64,000 nt of DNA. Origin: an uncultured Pelagibacteraceae bacterium. GTDB lineage: Bacteria; Pseudomonadota; Alphaproteobacteria; Pelagibacterales; Pelagibacteraceae. The DNA lies in NCBI GenBank assembly GCA_902581585.1, contig CACHPB010000005.1:19871-83870 (forward strand), given 5' to 3'. A model generated the notes under the pieces. It was not told the origin of the DNA and ran no database searches. It worked only from the letters and a program-made list of their open reading frames with translations. Shown piece after piece: positions 20,464 through 29,881 of the stretch. The position numbers and the translations under genes were made by a program. Positions within the stretch are counted from its first letter, which is position 1. Every line of letters begins with the position of its first letter.

Positions 20464-21548
20464 TATCTTAGTTTTAATGTTGCTAATCCTATCATTGCTA
20501 AGATAATTGATATGATCCAAAATCTAACAACCACTGTAGATTCTGGCCAACCCTTTTTTTCAAAATGATGATGAATTGGAGCCATCTTAAATATTCTTTT
20601 GCCTGTGAGTTTAAATGATATTACTTGCGCTATAACCGAAACTGCCTCTAATACAAATAATCCACCTGTAATTGCTAAAACAATTTCGTGTTTAGTTATA
20701 ATGCCAACTGCTCCCAATGATCCTCCTAAAGCCAAAGATCCTGTATCACCCATAAATATCTTAGCAGGTGGAGCGTTAAACCATAAGAAACCAAGACAAG
20801 ATCCAATTATTGCCCCACAAAAGATAGATCCTTCACCAACGCCTTGTATATATGGAATTTGTAAATAATCAGAAAAAACCATATTTCCAGTCACATAACT
20901 AATGAATGCAAAACAAGCTGCAACTAATATTACTGGCACAGTTGCTAAACCATCTAGTCCATCAGTTAAATTTACTGCATTAGAAGATCCAACAATTACG
21001 AATAAATAAAAAGGGATAAAAAACCAACCCAAGTTAATTACTAAATTTTTAAAAAATGGAAAGTGTAGATTTTGGAGTTCATTAGATCCACTGTAAAAAT
21101 AAAGAATTAAAATTCCAGATAGTGCTAAAACTATTTGAATAATAATTTTTAATTTTGAACTAATACCATTTGAATTTCTTTTTTTAATTTTTTGGTAATC
21201 GTCGTAAAGTCCAAGTAATCCAAAAGAGCCAGCTATATAGAGTAAAAACCAATTGTAAATATTTGAAAAATCACCCCACAAGATAACGCCAGAAAAAATA
21301 CCAAGTAAAATCATCAGACCTCCCATTGTAGGAGTTCCTATTTTTTTGACTATATGATCACTTGGACCATCTTCTCTAATTGGATCATGAATTTGATTCA
21401 AAGAAAAATAATTTATAAGTGGTCCCCCAACTAAAAAAACTACTATCATTGATGTAAACATTGATAGACCAGTTCTTACTGTTAAATATTTAAAAACATT
21501 AAGGAAACTAAAAATATCAACCAAACTTGCAAATAAACTAAAAAGCAT
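20463..21548 (-). CDS. mraY: Phospho-N-acetylmuramoyl-pentapeptide-transferase
   Basis: The 361-residue polytopic membrane enzyme has about ten membrane segments and the family motifs GTPTMGGLMIL, YDDYQK, NLTDGLDGLA, FMGDTGSLALG and APIHHHFEKKGW. It transfers phospho-MurNAc-pentapeptide to undecaprenyl phosphate to form lipid I. The start overlaps the murEF stop by 11 bases. The stop is fused to the murD ATG. Confidence 0.96.
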   Translation of the reverse strand: MLFSLFASLVDIFSFLNVFKYLTVRTGLSMFTSMIVVFLVGGPLINYFSLNQIHDPIREDGPSDHIVKKIGTPTMGGLMILLGIFSGVILWGDFSNIYNWFLLYIAGSFGLLGLYDDYQKIKKRNSNGISSKLKIIIQIVLALSGILILYFYSGSNELQNLHFPFFKNLVINLGWFFIPFYLFVIVGSSNAVNLTDGLDGLATVPVILVAACFAFISYVTGNMVFSDYLQIPYIQGVGEGSIFCGAIIGSCLGFLWFNAPPAKIFMGDTGSLALGGSLGAVGIITKHEIVLAITGGLFVLEAVSVIAQVISFKLTGKRIFKMAPIHHHFEKKGWPESTVVVRFWIISIILAMIGLATLKLR

Positions 21549-24384
21549 TTAATTCTCCTCTTTTTAAGTTTTTTGTTATTTTATTTAATCCAGTAGAATT
21601 CGATCCTTTAATCATTAAGTATTCGCCATCCTTAATATCATTTTTAATAAAATTTAAGATATCTTTTTTCGAATTTAATATTTTCCCTCTCTTTTGTGGT
21701 CTTATTTTGTTAAATGTGTCAACAACATCACCTCCAAATACATAAACTTTATCAATTTTGGTTTTGTTAATTAAATTTGCAGCCTTTTTGTGAAGTTCTT
21801 TAGAGTATTTTCCAAGTTCAAGCATATCACCTAACAAAATTAATTTTCTTTTAGATTTAGTTTTTAAATTATTAAACTTATTTAAAGCAAATTTTAGAGA
21901 TAATGGATTTGAATTATAACTTTCATCAATTAAATTAATTTTTTTTTTATTTAAATTAATAGAACATAAGTCTCCTCTACCCTCTGGAGGTTTAAAGTCA
22001 TTAAAGAATGATATATCTAATTTATTTATATCAAAATAAACAGAAATTACAGCTAATGTTGAAAGAATATTGTAAATGTAATCTTCCAATTGTTTATTAA
22101 TTAAAAATTTTATAATTTTATTATTAAAACTTATTGAAACATTAAAATTGGATTTTAATTTTTTGATTTTAACCAATTTAATATTTGATTTATTTTTTAT
22201 TCCAAAAGAAATTATTCTTAATTTTTTTTTTAAGGATTTATTTTTCAAAAAGTTAAAGTATTTGTCATCAGCATTTAACACAATTGAACCTCCCTCTGTG
22301 ATATTATTTATAATTTCAGATTTGGCTTCGGCTATATCATTTAAATTTTTAAAATTTTTTATATGTGCGTAAGAAATATTGGTAATAACACCCACATCAG
22401 GCATTATTTTTTTAGTAAGAAAATCAATCTCTCCTTTTTTATCCATACCAACTTCAAAAATACCTATTTGATCGGTCTTCTTTATATTGAATAAAGAAAT
22501 AGGAACTCCGTATTTATTATTAAAAGAATTTTTTGAATAAAATGTTTGATACAATTTACCCATCATTTGTCCTAACATCTCCTTTAAAGAGGTTTTGCCT
22601 GCAGAACCAGTAATTGCAATAGTGGAAATATTAGATGATACTCTTATGGATTTAGCAATATTTGAAAATGTGTTTAAAGAATTTTTAACATATATATTAT
22701 TTTTATTTTTCCTGATTAATTTATTATCACTAACTGCAATAGATGCTCCATTACTTAAGGCTTGATTTACAAATCTATTTCCATCGAATTTTTTTCCTTT
22801 TATGCCAAAAAAAACATTATTTTTTCTTATGGTTCTTGAGTCAATCGAAGACTCATTTATTTTAATATTTTTATCTATATTTTTTTTTGTTATTTCTGAA
22901 ATAATATTAGATTTCCAGTTTCTACTTAAAGATTTATTTCTTTCATAGATAAACCTTTTTATAAAATTTTTATCTGAGAAGAATTTTTTGGTAATATATT
23001 CTTGGTAAACTTCATGTCCTTTTCCTGCAACAATTAATATCTCATCTGAATTTATATCTAAAATAGCAGATTTTATTGCACTTTTTCTAGAAGGGATCTC
23101 TAATAATTTAGTTCTTGAAATATTTAATTTGATATCTTTTCTTATCTCATTTGGATCCTCACTTCTTGGGTTGTCATCAGTTAAATATATTCTATTACAA
23201 TATTTATTTGCAATTCTTCCCATTAATTTTCTTTTAGGTTTATCCCTTTCTCCTCCGCATCCAAATACTAAGTTAATTTTTCTGAATTTAAACTGTTCCT
23301 TAACATTTTTAATACAAGTTAAAAGAGCATCCGGTGTATGAGCATAATCAAGTATTACAATTCCATTATTGTGAAGTTTTCCAATTTGCTCTAATCTCCC
23401 ATTAACTGGTTTTATTTTTTTAATGATCTTTACTATTTTTTCTATTGATATTTTGCTCTTTATTGCCGCCATGATAGCCATCAATAGATTTTTTATTTGA
23501 ACTCTGCCAATTAATTTTGTTGAAAAGACATATTCATTATTATTAATTTTAAATGTAACTTTCTGCTCATTTTTTAAAAATTGATGACTAATTACTGAAA
23601 CACTTGAATAATTGCCTCCCATTGTAAATATCTTAATCTTGTTTGATTTTGCAATTCTTTTTAATTTTGAAGCACTATTCAGCTGTGCATCATAAATAGC
23701 AACTGCATTTTTTTTCATTAATTTTTTAAATAAGATTAACTTTGAATTTAAATAATTTTGTAAAGTTTTATGATAATCTAGGTGATCTCTTGTTAAATTT
23801 GTAAATATGCCAATGTCAAATTTTAATCCATCTAATCTATTTTGCTTTAGCCCATGGCTCGATGCTTCTAAAATAACATTTCCAACTTTTTTTTGATAAA
23901 GTTTTTGTAAAATACTATTTATTTGAATTGTATCAACAGTAGTGTTATTAAAATTAATTTCTGTTTTTAACCCCTTTACGCCTAATGTTCCAATTGAAGC
24001 TGCCTTAATATTATTTAATTTTGCAATTTGATAGTAAAAATTCACCACAGATGATTTTCCATTTGTCCCTGTAACTGCTATCAAATTATTTGGTTTTTTA
24101 TTAAAAATTTTTAAACTAAATTCTGTCAACAGTTTTCTGGGATTTTTATCCCTTAAAAACAAAACATTTTTTTTCCAGCCAATTTTTTTAAATTTGTTAG
24201 AAATTATAATTTTTGAACCATTTTTAATTGCATCATCAATAAAAAAATTTCCATCAGATTTTGTTCCTTTAAATGCAAAAAAAATATATCCCTTTTTAAT
24301 TTTCTTAGAATTAAATGCTATTCCTGAAAAGGTCACTTTGTGATACTTTTTATGTAGGTTTGGTAAATAATCTTTAAGAAACAT
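21538..24384 (-). CDS. murEF: MurE-MurF fusion: UDP-MurNAc-tripeptide synthetase plus D-Ala-D-Ala-adding enzyme
   Basis: One uninterrupted 948-residue frame carries two complete Mur ligases. Residues 1 to about 485 are MurE, with ATP loop TGTNGKSS (105-112), EASSHGLKQNRLDG and DNPR (404-407). DNPR marks meso-diaminopimelate specificity. After a short Lys/Asn-rich linker, residues from about 495 are MurF, with SSIDSRTI, a second ATP loop TGSAGKTS (592-599), NNKYGVP, GMDKKGEI and DESYNSNPLS. The fused enzyme would add mDAP and then D-Ala-D-Ala in succession. Such fusions are known in some other proteobacteria. No internal stop or restart is visible at the junction. Confidence 0.95.
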   Translation of the reverse strand: MFLKDYLPNLHKKYHKVTFSGIAFNSKKIKKGYIFFAFKGTKSDGNFFIDDAIKNGSKIIISNKFKKIGWKKNVLFLRDKNPRKLLTEFSLKIFNKKPNNLIAVTGTNGKSSVVNFYYQIAKLNNIKAASIGTLGVKGLKTEINFNNTTVDTIQINSILQKLYQKKVGNVILEASSHGLKQNRLDGLKFDIGIFTNLTRDHLDYHKTLQNYLNSKLILFKKLMKKNAVAIYDAQLNSASKLKRIAKSNKIKIFTMGGNYSSVSVISHQFLKNEQKVTFKINNNEYVFSTKLIGRVQIKNLLMAIMAAIKSKISIEKIVKIIKKIKPVNGRLEQIGKLHNNGIVILDYAHTPDALLTCIKNVKEQFKFRKINLVFGCGGERDKPKRKLMGRIANKYCNRIYLTDDNPRSEDPNEIRKDIKLNISRTKLLEIPSRKSAIKSAILDINSDEILIVAGKGHEVYQEYITKKFFSDKNFIKRFIYERNKSLSRNWKSNIISEITKKNIDKNIKINESSIDSRTIRKNNVFFGIKGKKFDGNRFVNQALSNGASIAVSDNKLIRKNKNNIYVKNSLNTFSNIAKSIRVSSNISTIAITGSAGKTSLKEMLGQMMGKLYQTFYSKNSFNNKYGVPISLFNIKKTDQIGIFEVGMDKKGEIDFLTKKIMPDVGVITNISYAHIKNFKNLNDIAEAKSEIINNITEGGSIVLNADDKYFNFLKNKSLKKKLRIISFGIKNKSNIKLVKIKKLKSNFNVSISFNNKIIKFLINKQLEDYIYNILSTLAVISVYFDINKLDISFFNDFKPPEGRGDLCSINLNKKKINLIDESYNSNPLSLKFALNKFNNLKTKSKRKLILLGDMLELGKYSKELHKKAANLINKTKIDKVYVFGGDVVDTFNKIRPQKRGKILNSKKDILNFIKNDIKDGEYLMIKGSNSTGLNKITKNLKRGELNAF

Positions 24385-24395
24385 TATTCACGCTC

Positions 24396-26048
24396 TTAAT
24401 ATTTTGTGGCTAAAATTGGCCCAATTTTATCTATCATCTGACCTGTTACCCAAACAGTAGTCCAACCTGCTGTATTTCTCCAATTACCTTTGTATGGATA
24501 TCTATTGTCTCTATAATGATATACAAATTCTTTGTTTGCTTTTGGCTCATCTAACATTACTGCCAGGACAAATTTAGGATCAGAGGTTGGAAAGACAGAA
24601 GCGAACGTATTTACTTTTTTCTTGGAGTAACCACCCTCTAAAGGTTGATCTGCAGTGCCAGTTTTTCCTCCAATTTCATAACCTGTTACATTTGCAAAAC
24701 CTGCGGTCCCTTCTTTTGTAGATACAATTTTTCTAAGAATAGGATTAATAGTTTTAGATAAATTCTCATCAAGAATTCTTTGTCTTTTTGATTTTTTTTT
24801 CTCTAATAATGTCGGAGTTACATTATATCCACCATTACTTATGATTGAATATGCTTTTGAAAGTTGTAACAATGTTGTCGCAATCCCATGACCAAAAGCA
24901 ACTGTTGCAAGTTTACATTTGCCCCATCTGCCTAGCTGAGTTGACCCTATTTCTTGAATATCAAATTCTAAGTTAGATATAATTCCTATTTTTTGTAAAA
25001 ATTCATTATAGTTTTCTATACCAACTTTCTCAGCAATTCTTACAGAACCAATATTTCCTGACCTGATTAAAATCTCCTCAGCTGTTAAATTTGATGGTAT
25101 TTTGTCATCATATTCAGATATAGAATTTCCCGCACATGTTATTCTTTTTTCAAGATCATTAAACTCTGTGTTTGGTTCTACTACATTATATTGAAGTCCG
25201 GCAGCCAATGTAAATGTCTTAAACACAGATCCAAATTCATAAACACCTTTGGTTGCTCTATTAATATATTTTTTATCAATAATTTTTTTTCTTTTGTTAA
25301 GATCAAAATCTGGAAGAGATACCATCGATAAAATGTTACCATTATTTATATCCATTAAAATTGCTGCACTTCCAACATTTTGAAAGATATCTTTAGATTT
25401 TAATAATTCTTCTTTAATTAAATATTGTAAATCTTTATCTAATGTTAATTTTAGCGGTTTTTTTGAAGTTGTAAGTTCATAATCAAAAGTTTTTTCAATA
25501 CCTGATATTCCATTATTATCGTTATCAATTTGGCCAATGACATGGCTGAACAAACTTCCATTAGGATATACTCTTGCTATGCCATCTTCCTGAATAAAAG
25601 ATTTATCTCCCAAAAGAAGAATTTGTTCAAGTTTTTCAGGACTTATTTTTTTCTTTATGTAGAAAAATTTTTTTCCATACATTTCCTTTTCGAAATTTTT
25701 ATTTGGAAAAATTAATCTAAGTGAAATTAATAATTTTTCTTTATTAATTACTAGATTAGGATTGATGCCTAAATTAATAACTGGAACACTTTTAGCTAAA
25801 ATATTTCCTTCATTATCTAAAATGCTAGATCTAAAATTTTCTTTTTTTATTACCTTTTGAATTTCGGGAATTTTTTTTGTACTCAATATTATTACTTTTG
25901 AAGAAAATATGATTGCCAAAATAAAGAATACAAAAAAAATAAATGCTATTCTTTCAAATGATATTTTTAAATATGACTTATTTTCTCTGAATGAAAAAAT
26001 CTCATTATATTTATCTGAACTTTTAAATTGTTCATTAATCTCACTCAT
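24396..26048 (-). CDS. ftsI: Septal transpeptidase FtsI (PBP3)
   Basis: The start is taken at ATG 26048; a GTG directly upstream is also in frame. The 550-residue class B penicillin-binding protein has a cytoplasmic tail, one membrane segment near residues 30-52, a pedestal with RSSILDNEGNILAKS, and a transpeptidase domain with SVFK, SGN and KTG active-site motifs (GSVFKTFTL, IRSGNIGS, GGKTGTADQ). It cross-links septal peptidoglycan with FtsW. It overlaps the ftsL 3' end by 8 bases and precedes murEF by 11. Confidence 0.94.
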   Translation of the reverse strand: MSEINEQFKSSDKYNEIFSFRENKSYLKISFERIAFIFFVFFILAIIFSSKVIILSTKKIPEIQKVIKKENFRSSILDNEGNILAKSVPVINLGINPNLVINKEKLLISLRLIFPNKNFEKEMYGKKFFYIKKKISPEKLEQILLLGDKSFIQEDGIARVYPNGSLFSHVIGQIDNDNNGISGIEKTFDYELTTSKKPLKLTLDKDLQYLIKEELLKSKDIFQNVGSAAILMDINNGNILSMVSLPDFDLNKRKKIIDKKYINRATKGVYEFGSVFKTFTLAAGLQYNVVEPNTEFNDLEKRITCAGNSISEYDDKIPSNLTAEEILIRSGNIGSVRIAEKVGIENYNEFLQKIGIISNLEFDIQEIGSTQLGRWGKCKLATVAFGHGIATTLLQLSKAYSIISNGGYNVTPTLLEKKKSKRQRILDENLSKTINPILRKIVSTKEGTAGFANVTGYEIGGKTGTADQPLEGGYSKKKVNTFASVFPTSDPKFVLAVMLDEPKANKEFVYHYRDNRYPYKGNWRNTAGWTTVWVTGQMIDKIGPILATKY

Positions 26049-26346
26049 CACTTCTCACCATTTGATCTATTTTTATTTGATTATTTATAATTTCTATTGT
26101 GCTTAAATTTTCTATTTTCTTTTGGACAAAATTTTCATCGAAATAAATTCGTTGGTACTCCATCAACTTTTTTGGTGAAGTTAAAATACTATAATCAAGC
26201 AAAATAAGTTCGTAATGATCTTCTAATATTCTTATATTTTCTTTTAATTGAAAAATTTCTTTATCGAGTCTTTTTGTGGAATTTTTAGTTAAGGTTGTTG
26301 CAAAAATTAGAAAAACGATAGGTATAAATAAAATTAATTTTTTCAT
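26041..26346 (-). CDS. ftsL: FtsL-like division protein
   Basis: This small protein of 101 residues has an N-terminal membrane segment (about residues 3-20). A helix with coiled-coil character follows, then a short tail containing a PKKLMEYQR motif. FtsL sequences are poorly conserved. The call rests on position between rsmH and ftsI, size and this bitopic coiled-coil layout. FtsL forms a complex with FtsB and FtsQ that activates FtsWI. The start is 4 bases from the rsmH stop. Confidence 0.8.
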   Translation of the reverse strand: MKKLILFIPIVFLIFATTLTKNSTKRLDKEIFQLKENIRILEDHYELILLDYSILTSPKKLMEYQRIYFDENFVQKKIENLSTIEIINNQIKIDQMVRSDE

Positions 26347-26350
26347 ATAA

Positions 26351-27346
26351 TCATACCAGGTCCTCTATATCAGTAAAATTTTTAAATTTTTTTCTAAAAT
26401 AGTTAAAATCACATTTATTATTTATTTTAATTCCATATCTTAATTTAGCTGATCTTGATGGAGGATTATGTTTTATCTCTAATGAACTTGGTAAAATGGG
26501 TTTTTTATCAATCAATTTGAAACAACTTTCTGAAATATCATTATGAGGTAAATATCTTGAGGAATTTTTCTGCTCAGAGTGATGTTTGAAAAAAAATTTA
26601 ACAATCTTATCCTCTATTGAGTGAAATGTAACTACAGCTATGATGCCTCCTACAGGAATTAGATTAAATGAATTTACCAAGCCATTAATTAGTTCACTTA
26701 TTTCATTGTTTACCAAAATTCTTAAAGCCTGAAAAACTTTTGTAGAGTTATGTATTTTAGTTTTTTGATATTTTTTAACGTTATCTATAATTTGAACCAA
26801 ATCTTCTGTCTTTAAAGTTTTTTCTTTTCTTTTGTTTACAATTTCTTTTGCAATTTTTTTTGAGTATCTTTCATCGCCTAGCACTTTAAACACTTTTATT
26901 AAATTATTCTCTTTCATTTTAGATATAACATCATCTGCTGAAAAATCATTTATACCCATTTTCATATTGAGTTTACCTTTGTGAGAAAATGATAAAGCTT
27001 TTTGAGAATCTTTAATTTGATTTAGAGAATATCCTAAATCAAAAATTATACCTTTAAGTTTGCTATTTTGTAATCTGACTTTATCTAACTGTGAAAATTT
27101 TATATTATAAAATTTAAATCTATTTTTGTATTGCGCTTGAAGTTTCGATGCACTACTAAATACATCCTTATCTCTATCTAATGCAATTATATTGTTGTTT
27201 TTATTTTCAAGAATTTTTTTTGAATATCCTCCTTGACCAAATGTACAGTCAATAAATGTGCCACCATAAAGAGGGGAAATAATGCTAATTAATTCATTTA
27301 GCAGAACCGGAAAATGTTTGTTTTCCAGATTTATGGTGGCATTCAT
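26351..27346 (-). CDS. rsmH: 16S rRNA (cytosine-1402-N4)-methyltransferase
   Basis: The 331-residue SAM-dependent methyltransferase (MraW/RsmH) has HFPVLLNELI at the N-terminus, the SAM loop DCTFGQGGYSKKIL, the inserted helical domain and the C-terminal VTFHSIEDKIVK and PPSRSAKLR motifs. It methylates C1402 in the 16S P-site. In most dcw clusters it directly follows mraZ. Here ftsZ intervenes, 18 bases upstream. Confidence 0.95.
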   Translation of the reverse strand: MNATINLENKHFPVLLNELISIISPLYGGTFIDCTFGQGGYSKKILENKNNNIIALDRDKDVFSSASKLQAQYKNRFKFYNIKFSQLDKVRLQNSKLKGIIFDLGYSLNQIKDSQKALSFSHKGKLNMKMGINDFSADDVISKMKENNLIKVFKVLGDERYSKKIAKEIVNKRKEKTLKTEDLVQIIDNVKKYQKTKIHNSTKVFQALRILVNNEISELINGLVNSFNLIPVGGIIAVVTFHSIEDKIVKFFFKHHSEQKNSSRYLPHNDISESCFKLIDKKPILPSSLEIKHNPPSRSAKLRYGIKINNKCDFNYFRKKFKNFTDIEDLV

Positions 27347-27364
27347 TTATTTTTTTGAAGACCA

Positions 27365-28828
27365 TTAATTTTTTTGTCTTCTCAAAAATGCTGGGATTTC
27401 TAAATCATCTTCCTCATCTTTTTCTTCTACTTGTCCAATGATTGAAGAAGCATCATCAATTTCTTTAGTCGATTCATCTGAGTTAAATAACTCTGGTGTT
27501 TCCTCATCGAAATCAAAGTTCTCTAAACCATTTGAAGGTGTAGAATCTGCTTTAACTATTTCTTCACCTTTTACTGGCTGATCTGACACTGTAGGTAATT
27601 CTTGTTCAACTGTATTAAACCCATTTTCAACGTTATTTAAGCTTGTTGTTTCCAGAACATTATCTGTTTTTGATGCTTCTTGATTTTCAGGTTTCACTTC
27701 ATCCTCAATTTTGAGAGCATTTGCACCATTAGTCATTATTGAGCTATTTTGGTTTGAAAACGAAAATGCTTGTGAAGTATTTGTGTTAGAAAAGTCTGAA
27801 TATCCTGGGTTTCTATTTTGTATTCTATGTACCATATTTATAACCGATTTTGGTTCTGGTTGTTGACCATCTAATGACGTAGCTACAATTGAAACTCTCA
27901 TTAAACCATCTAGGGTTTCATCAGTGATTGCTCCAATAATTAATTCTGCATCTGGATCTACTTCTGCTCTAACTTTGTTTACAGCTTCATCAACTTCAAA
28001 TAGTTTAAGATCTTTTCCTCCAGTTATATTAACTAAAAGTCCTTTTGCACCCTTTAAGGTATAGTCATCAATTAATGGATTATTTATTGCCATCTCTGCA
28101 GCTTTTACCGCTCTACCCTCGCCTTCAGCTTGACCTGTACCCATCATAGCCTTACCCATAGAACTCATAACAGTTTCAACATCTGCAAAATCTAAATTAA
28201 TCAAACCAGGTCTTACCATTAAATCTGTAATACTCTGAACTCCATGAAGCAAAACATCATTTGAAAGCTCAAAAGACTCCTCAAATGTAGTTTGTTCGCT
28301 GGCAATTTTGAATAGATTTTGATTTGGAACTACTATGATAGTATCCACATGTTTTCTTAATTCTTCAAGACCTTGATTTGCTTTTCTCATTCTAGAAGGA
28401 CCCTCATACAAGAAAGGTAAAGTGACCACTCCAATTGTAAGTATATTTAATTCCTTAGCAGCTCGGGCGATAACATGTGCAGCACCAGTTCCAGTTCCAC
28501 CACCCATCCCTGCAGTTATGAAAACCATATTTGCACCCTGAAGGACATTTACTATCTCATTCAATGACTCGTCTGCAGCGGCCTCACCAATATCTAATTT
28601 TGCGCCAGCACCTAAACCTTTTGTTAAATTCAAACCCATTTGAATTTTTGTTTGAGCATGGCTTAATCTTAAATCTTGTGCATCCGTGTTTACAGCTATG
28701 AACTCAACTCCTTGTAAACCTGCCTCTATCATTCCATTTATGGCATTTCCTCCAGCTCCTCCAATCCCTAAAACTAATATTCTTGGTTTTAACTCTTTTA
28801 TATCTGGTGTTTTAAAATTAATTGTCAT
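27365..28828 (-). CDS. ftsZ: Cell division GTPase FtsZ
   Basis: The 487-residue tubulin-like protein has the nucleotide fold [10 protein letters not shown], the tubulin signature GGGTGTG at residues 109-115 and the synergy loop [15 protein letters not shown]. An acidic, low-complexity linker of roughly 130 residues leads to a conserved C-terminal peptide ([14 protein letters not shown]) for binding FtsA and other partners. It forms the division ring. Its place between mraZ and rsmH is unusual. There it is the second gene after the MraZ-controlled promoter, rather than downstream of ftsA. Confidence 0.97.
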   Translation of the reverse strand: MTINFKTPDIKELKPRILVLGIGGAGGNAINGMIEAGLQGVEFIAVNTDAQDLRLSHAQTKIQMGLNLTKGLGAGAKLDIGEAAADESLNEIVNVLQGANMVFITAGMGGGTGTGAAHVIARAAKELNILTIGVVTLPFLYEGPSRMRKANQGLEELRKHVDTIIVVPNQNLFKIASEQTTFEESFELSNDVLLHGVQSITDLMVRPGLINLDFADVETVMSSMGKAMMGTGQAEGEGRAVKAAEMAINNPLIDDYTLKGAKGLLVNITGGKDLKLFEVDEAVNKVRAEVDPDAELIIGAITDETLDGLMRVSIVATSLDGQQPEPKSVINMVHRIQNRNPGYSDFSNTNTSQAFSFSNQNSSIMTNGANALKIEDEVKPENQEASKTDNVLETTSLNNVENGFNTVEQELPTVSDQPVKGEEIVKADSTPSNGLENFDFDEETPELFNSDESTKEIDDASSIIGQVEEKDEEDDLEIPAFLRRQKN

Positions 28829-28839
28829 TTATCCCCCGT

Positions 28840-29295
28840 TTAGTTATTAAGTTTTTGCTCCCATTTAAGGTTAGCCCTATAAATATTTGATTTTTTTCTA
28901 GCAGTGACCCTAAATTTTTCAAAAATTGCTGGTTCCCATATTTGGAACGTTTTTCCCTGACCAACAAACAACATACTATTTTTTATTTTTGCGTGTTTTA
29001 ATAATTTCTCTGTAATTTGTATTCTTCCTTCACTATCAAATTGTAAATTAATACTTTCTGATAGTATTGAAGTTGCAAAATAATCTTTCTTATCTTCAAA
29101 TGGATTTAATGAGTCTATTGCATTAGAAATTTTTTCAATTCTATCTTGAGGCCAAGCCTCAATTGACTGATTATTAAATGATGGAAAACATACAATTCCG
29201 TTATATCCCATATTAGAGAGATAGCTTCTAAAACTAGCAGGCACTGACACCCTCCCTTTTTTGTCTAATTTGTTCTCGTAAGTAGATAAAAACAT
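28840..29295 (-). CDS. mraZ: Transcriptional regulator MraZ
   Basis: The 151-residue protein has two AbrB-like swapped-hairpin domains. They carry the motifs NKLDKKGRVSVPASFR (residues 8-23) and the second copy FDSEGRIQI. MraZ binds tandem TGGGN repeats in front of its own gene and represses the dcw operon, as described in E. coli. Three such repeats with exact 10-base spacing lie upstream (29315-29339) and overlap the promoter. This is the first gene of the 18-gene unit, 11 bases before ftsZ. Confidence 0.94.
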   Translation of the reverse strand: MFLSTYENKLDKKGRVSVPASFRSYLSNMGYNGIVCFPSFNNQSIEAWPQDRIEKISNAIDSLNPFEDKKDYFATSILSESINLQFDSEGRIQITEKLLKHAKIKNSMLFVGQGKTFQIWEPAIFEKFRVTARKKSNIYRANLKWEQKLNN

Positions 29296-29314
29296 AATCC
29301 ATAAATTCCATATT

Positions 29315-29339
29315 TGGGATTTTATGGGATATTATGGGT
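29315..29339 (+). promoter_or_regulatory. Three TGGGN boxes, probable MraZ operator
   Basis: TGGGA (29315-29319), TGGGA (29325-29329) and TGGGT (29335-29339) sit at an exact 10-base period with 5-base spacers, on the strand opposite to mraZ. This is the repeat unit reported for MraZ binding in E. coli. The array covers the predicted -10 element and transcription start of the mraZ promoter, so binding would block initiation (inference). Confidence 0.8.
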
Positions 29340-29357
29340 TTTAGATATGATCGTCAA
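29329..29357 (-). promoter_or_regulatory. Sigma-70-type promoter of mraZ / dcw unit
   Basis: Read on the minus strand, TTGACG (29357-29352) and TAATAT (29334-29329) are separated by exactly 17 bases. Both hexamers differ from consensus by one base. The predicted start lies near 29322, giving a leader of about 25 bases before the mraZ ATG. The -10 lies within the TGGGN array. Confidence 0.78.
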
Positions 29358-29486
29358 TACCTAATATCAGACCAAATATTCTTGATTTGTTCTAAAATTC
29401 CAGAATGGAAAAATAGATTAGAATTTTGATTAAATGATAAAATTGAATTTAATATATTTATATTTTCAAATAAAATAATTAAGATT

Positions 29487-29842
29487 GCCAGATAAAATAT
29501 AAGCCGGGTTCTGTCGTTTAAACTTATCATTTCTCTAGGCCTTAAATCACTTTAAGGCTCAAGCAACTAACCCAGATGACTAGCCAAAGACTGCTTTTTG
29601 TTTTTTCAAACTCTGTCATCTCTACTCAGTCTTGCTCCCAGTGGGGTTTTCCATGCGCTAGTTGTTACCAACTTAGCCGGTGTGCTCTTACCACACCTTT
29701 TCACCCTTGCCTTGATAAGGCGGTTTATTTTCTGTGGCACTATCCCTAGGGTCGCCCCCGCCAGCAATTAACTGGCACTGTGTCTTTGTAGAGCCCGGAC
29801 TTTCCTCTTTAAAATTAAAGCGATAAGTCTTTTATCTGGCTC
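29487..29842 (-). ncRNA. rnpB: RNase P RNA (bacterial class A)
   Basis: Conserved RNase P elements are readable on the minus strand. They are the P4 5' half GAGGAAAGTCCGGGCTC (near 29807-29791), the GTAAGAGCACACCGGC element, AGGGTGAAAAGGTGTG, and the 3' half ACAGAACCCGGCTTA near 29500. The ends pair: GCCAGATAAAA at the 5' end with TTTTATCTGGC at the 3' end, forming P1. This sets the boundaries to within a few bases. The RNA removes tRNA 5' leaders. It lies between ampD and the mraZ promoter on the same strand. Confidence 0.95.
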
Positions 29843-29848
29843 TAGCAC

Positions 29849-29854
29849 AATATA
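29849..29854 (-). promoter_or_regulatory. -10 element of rnpB
   Basis: TATATT on the minus strand ends six bases before the predicted 5' end of RNase P RNA, the normal spacing for a sigma-70 promoter. No convincing -35 box is visible in the A/T-rich sequence upstream. Confidence 0.45.
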
Positions 29855-29881
29855 AATTTTTTTGTAAAATTCAATTATTTA

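Noticed and set aside
19165..20520. A longer murD starting at 20520
   Set aside because: The extra 19 residues lie inside mraY. ATG 20463 fused to the mraY stop matches the junction style of this unit.
20599..20868. An 89-codon open frame antisense to mraY
   Set aside because: It is a shadow of the conserved mraY coding strand with no family resemblance.
29341..29486. A hidden small gene between mraZ and rnpB
   Set aside because: The segment holds the mraZ promoter, and the rest is A/T-rich with no open frame of convincing length or start context.
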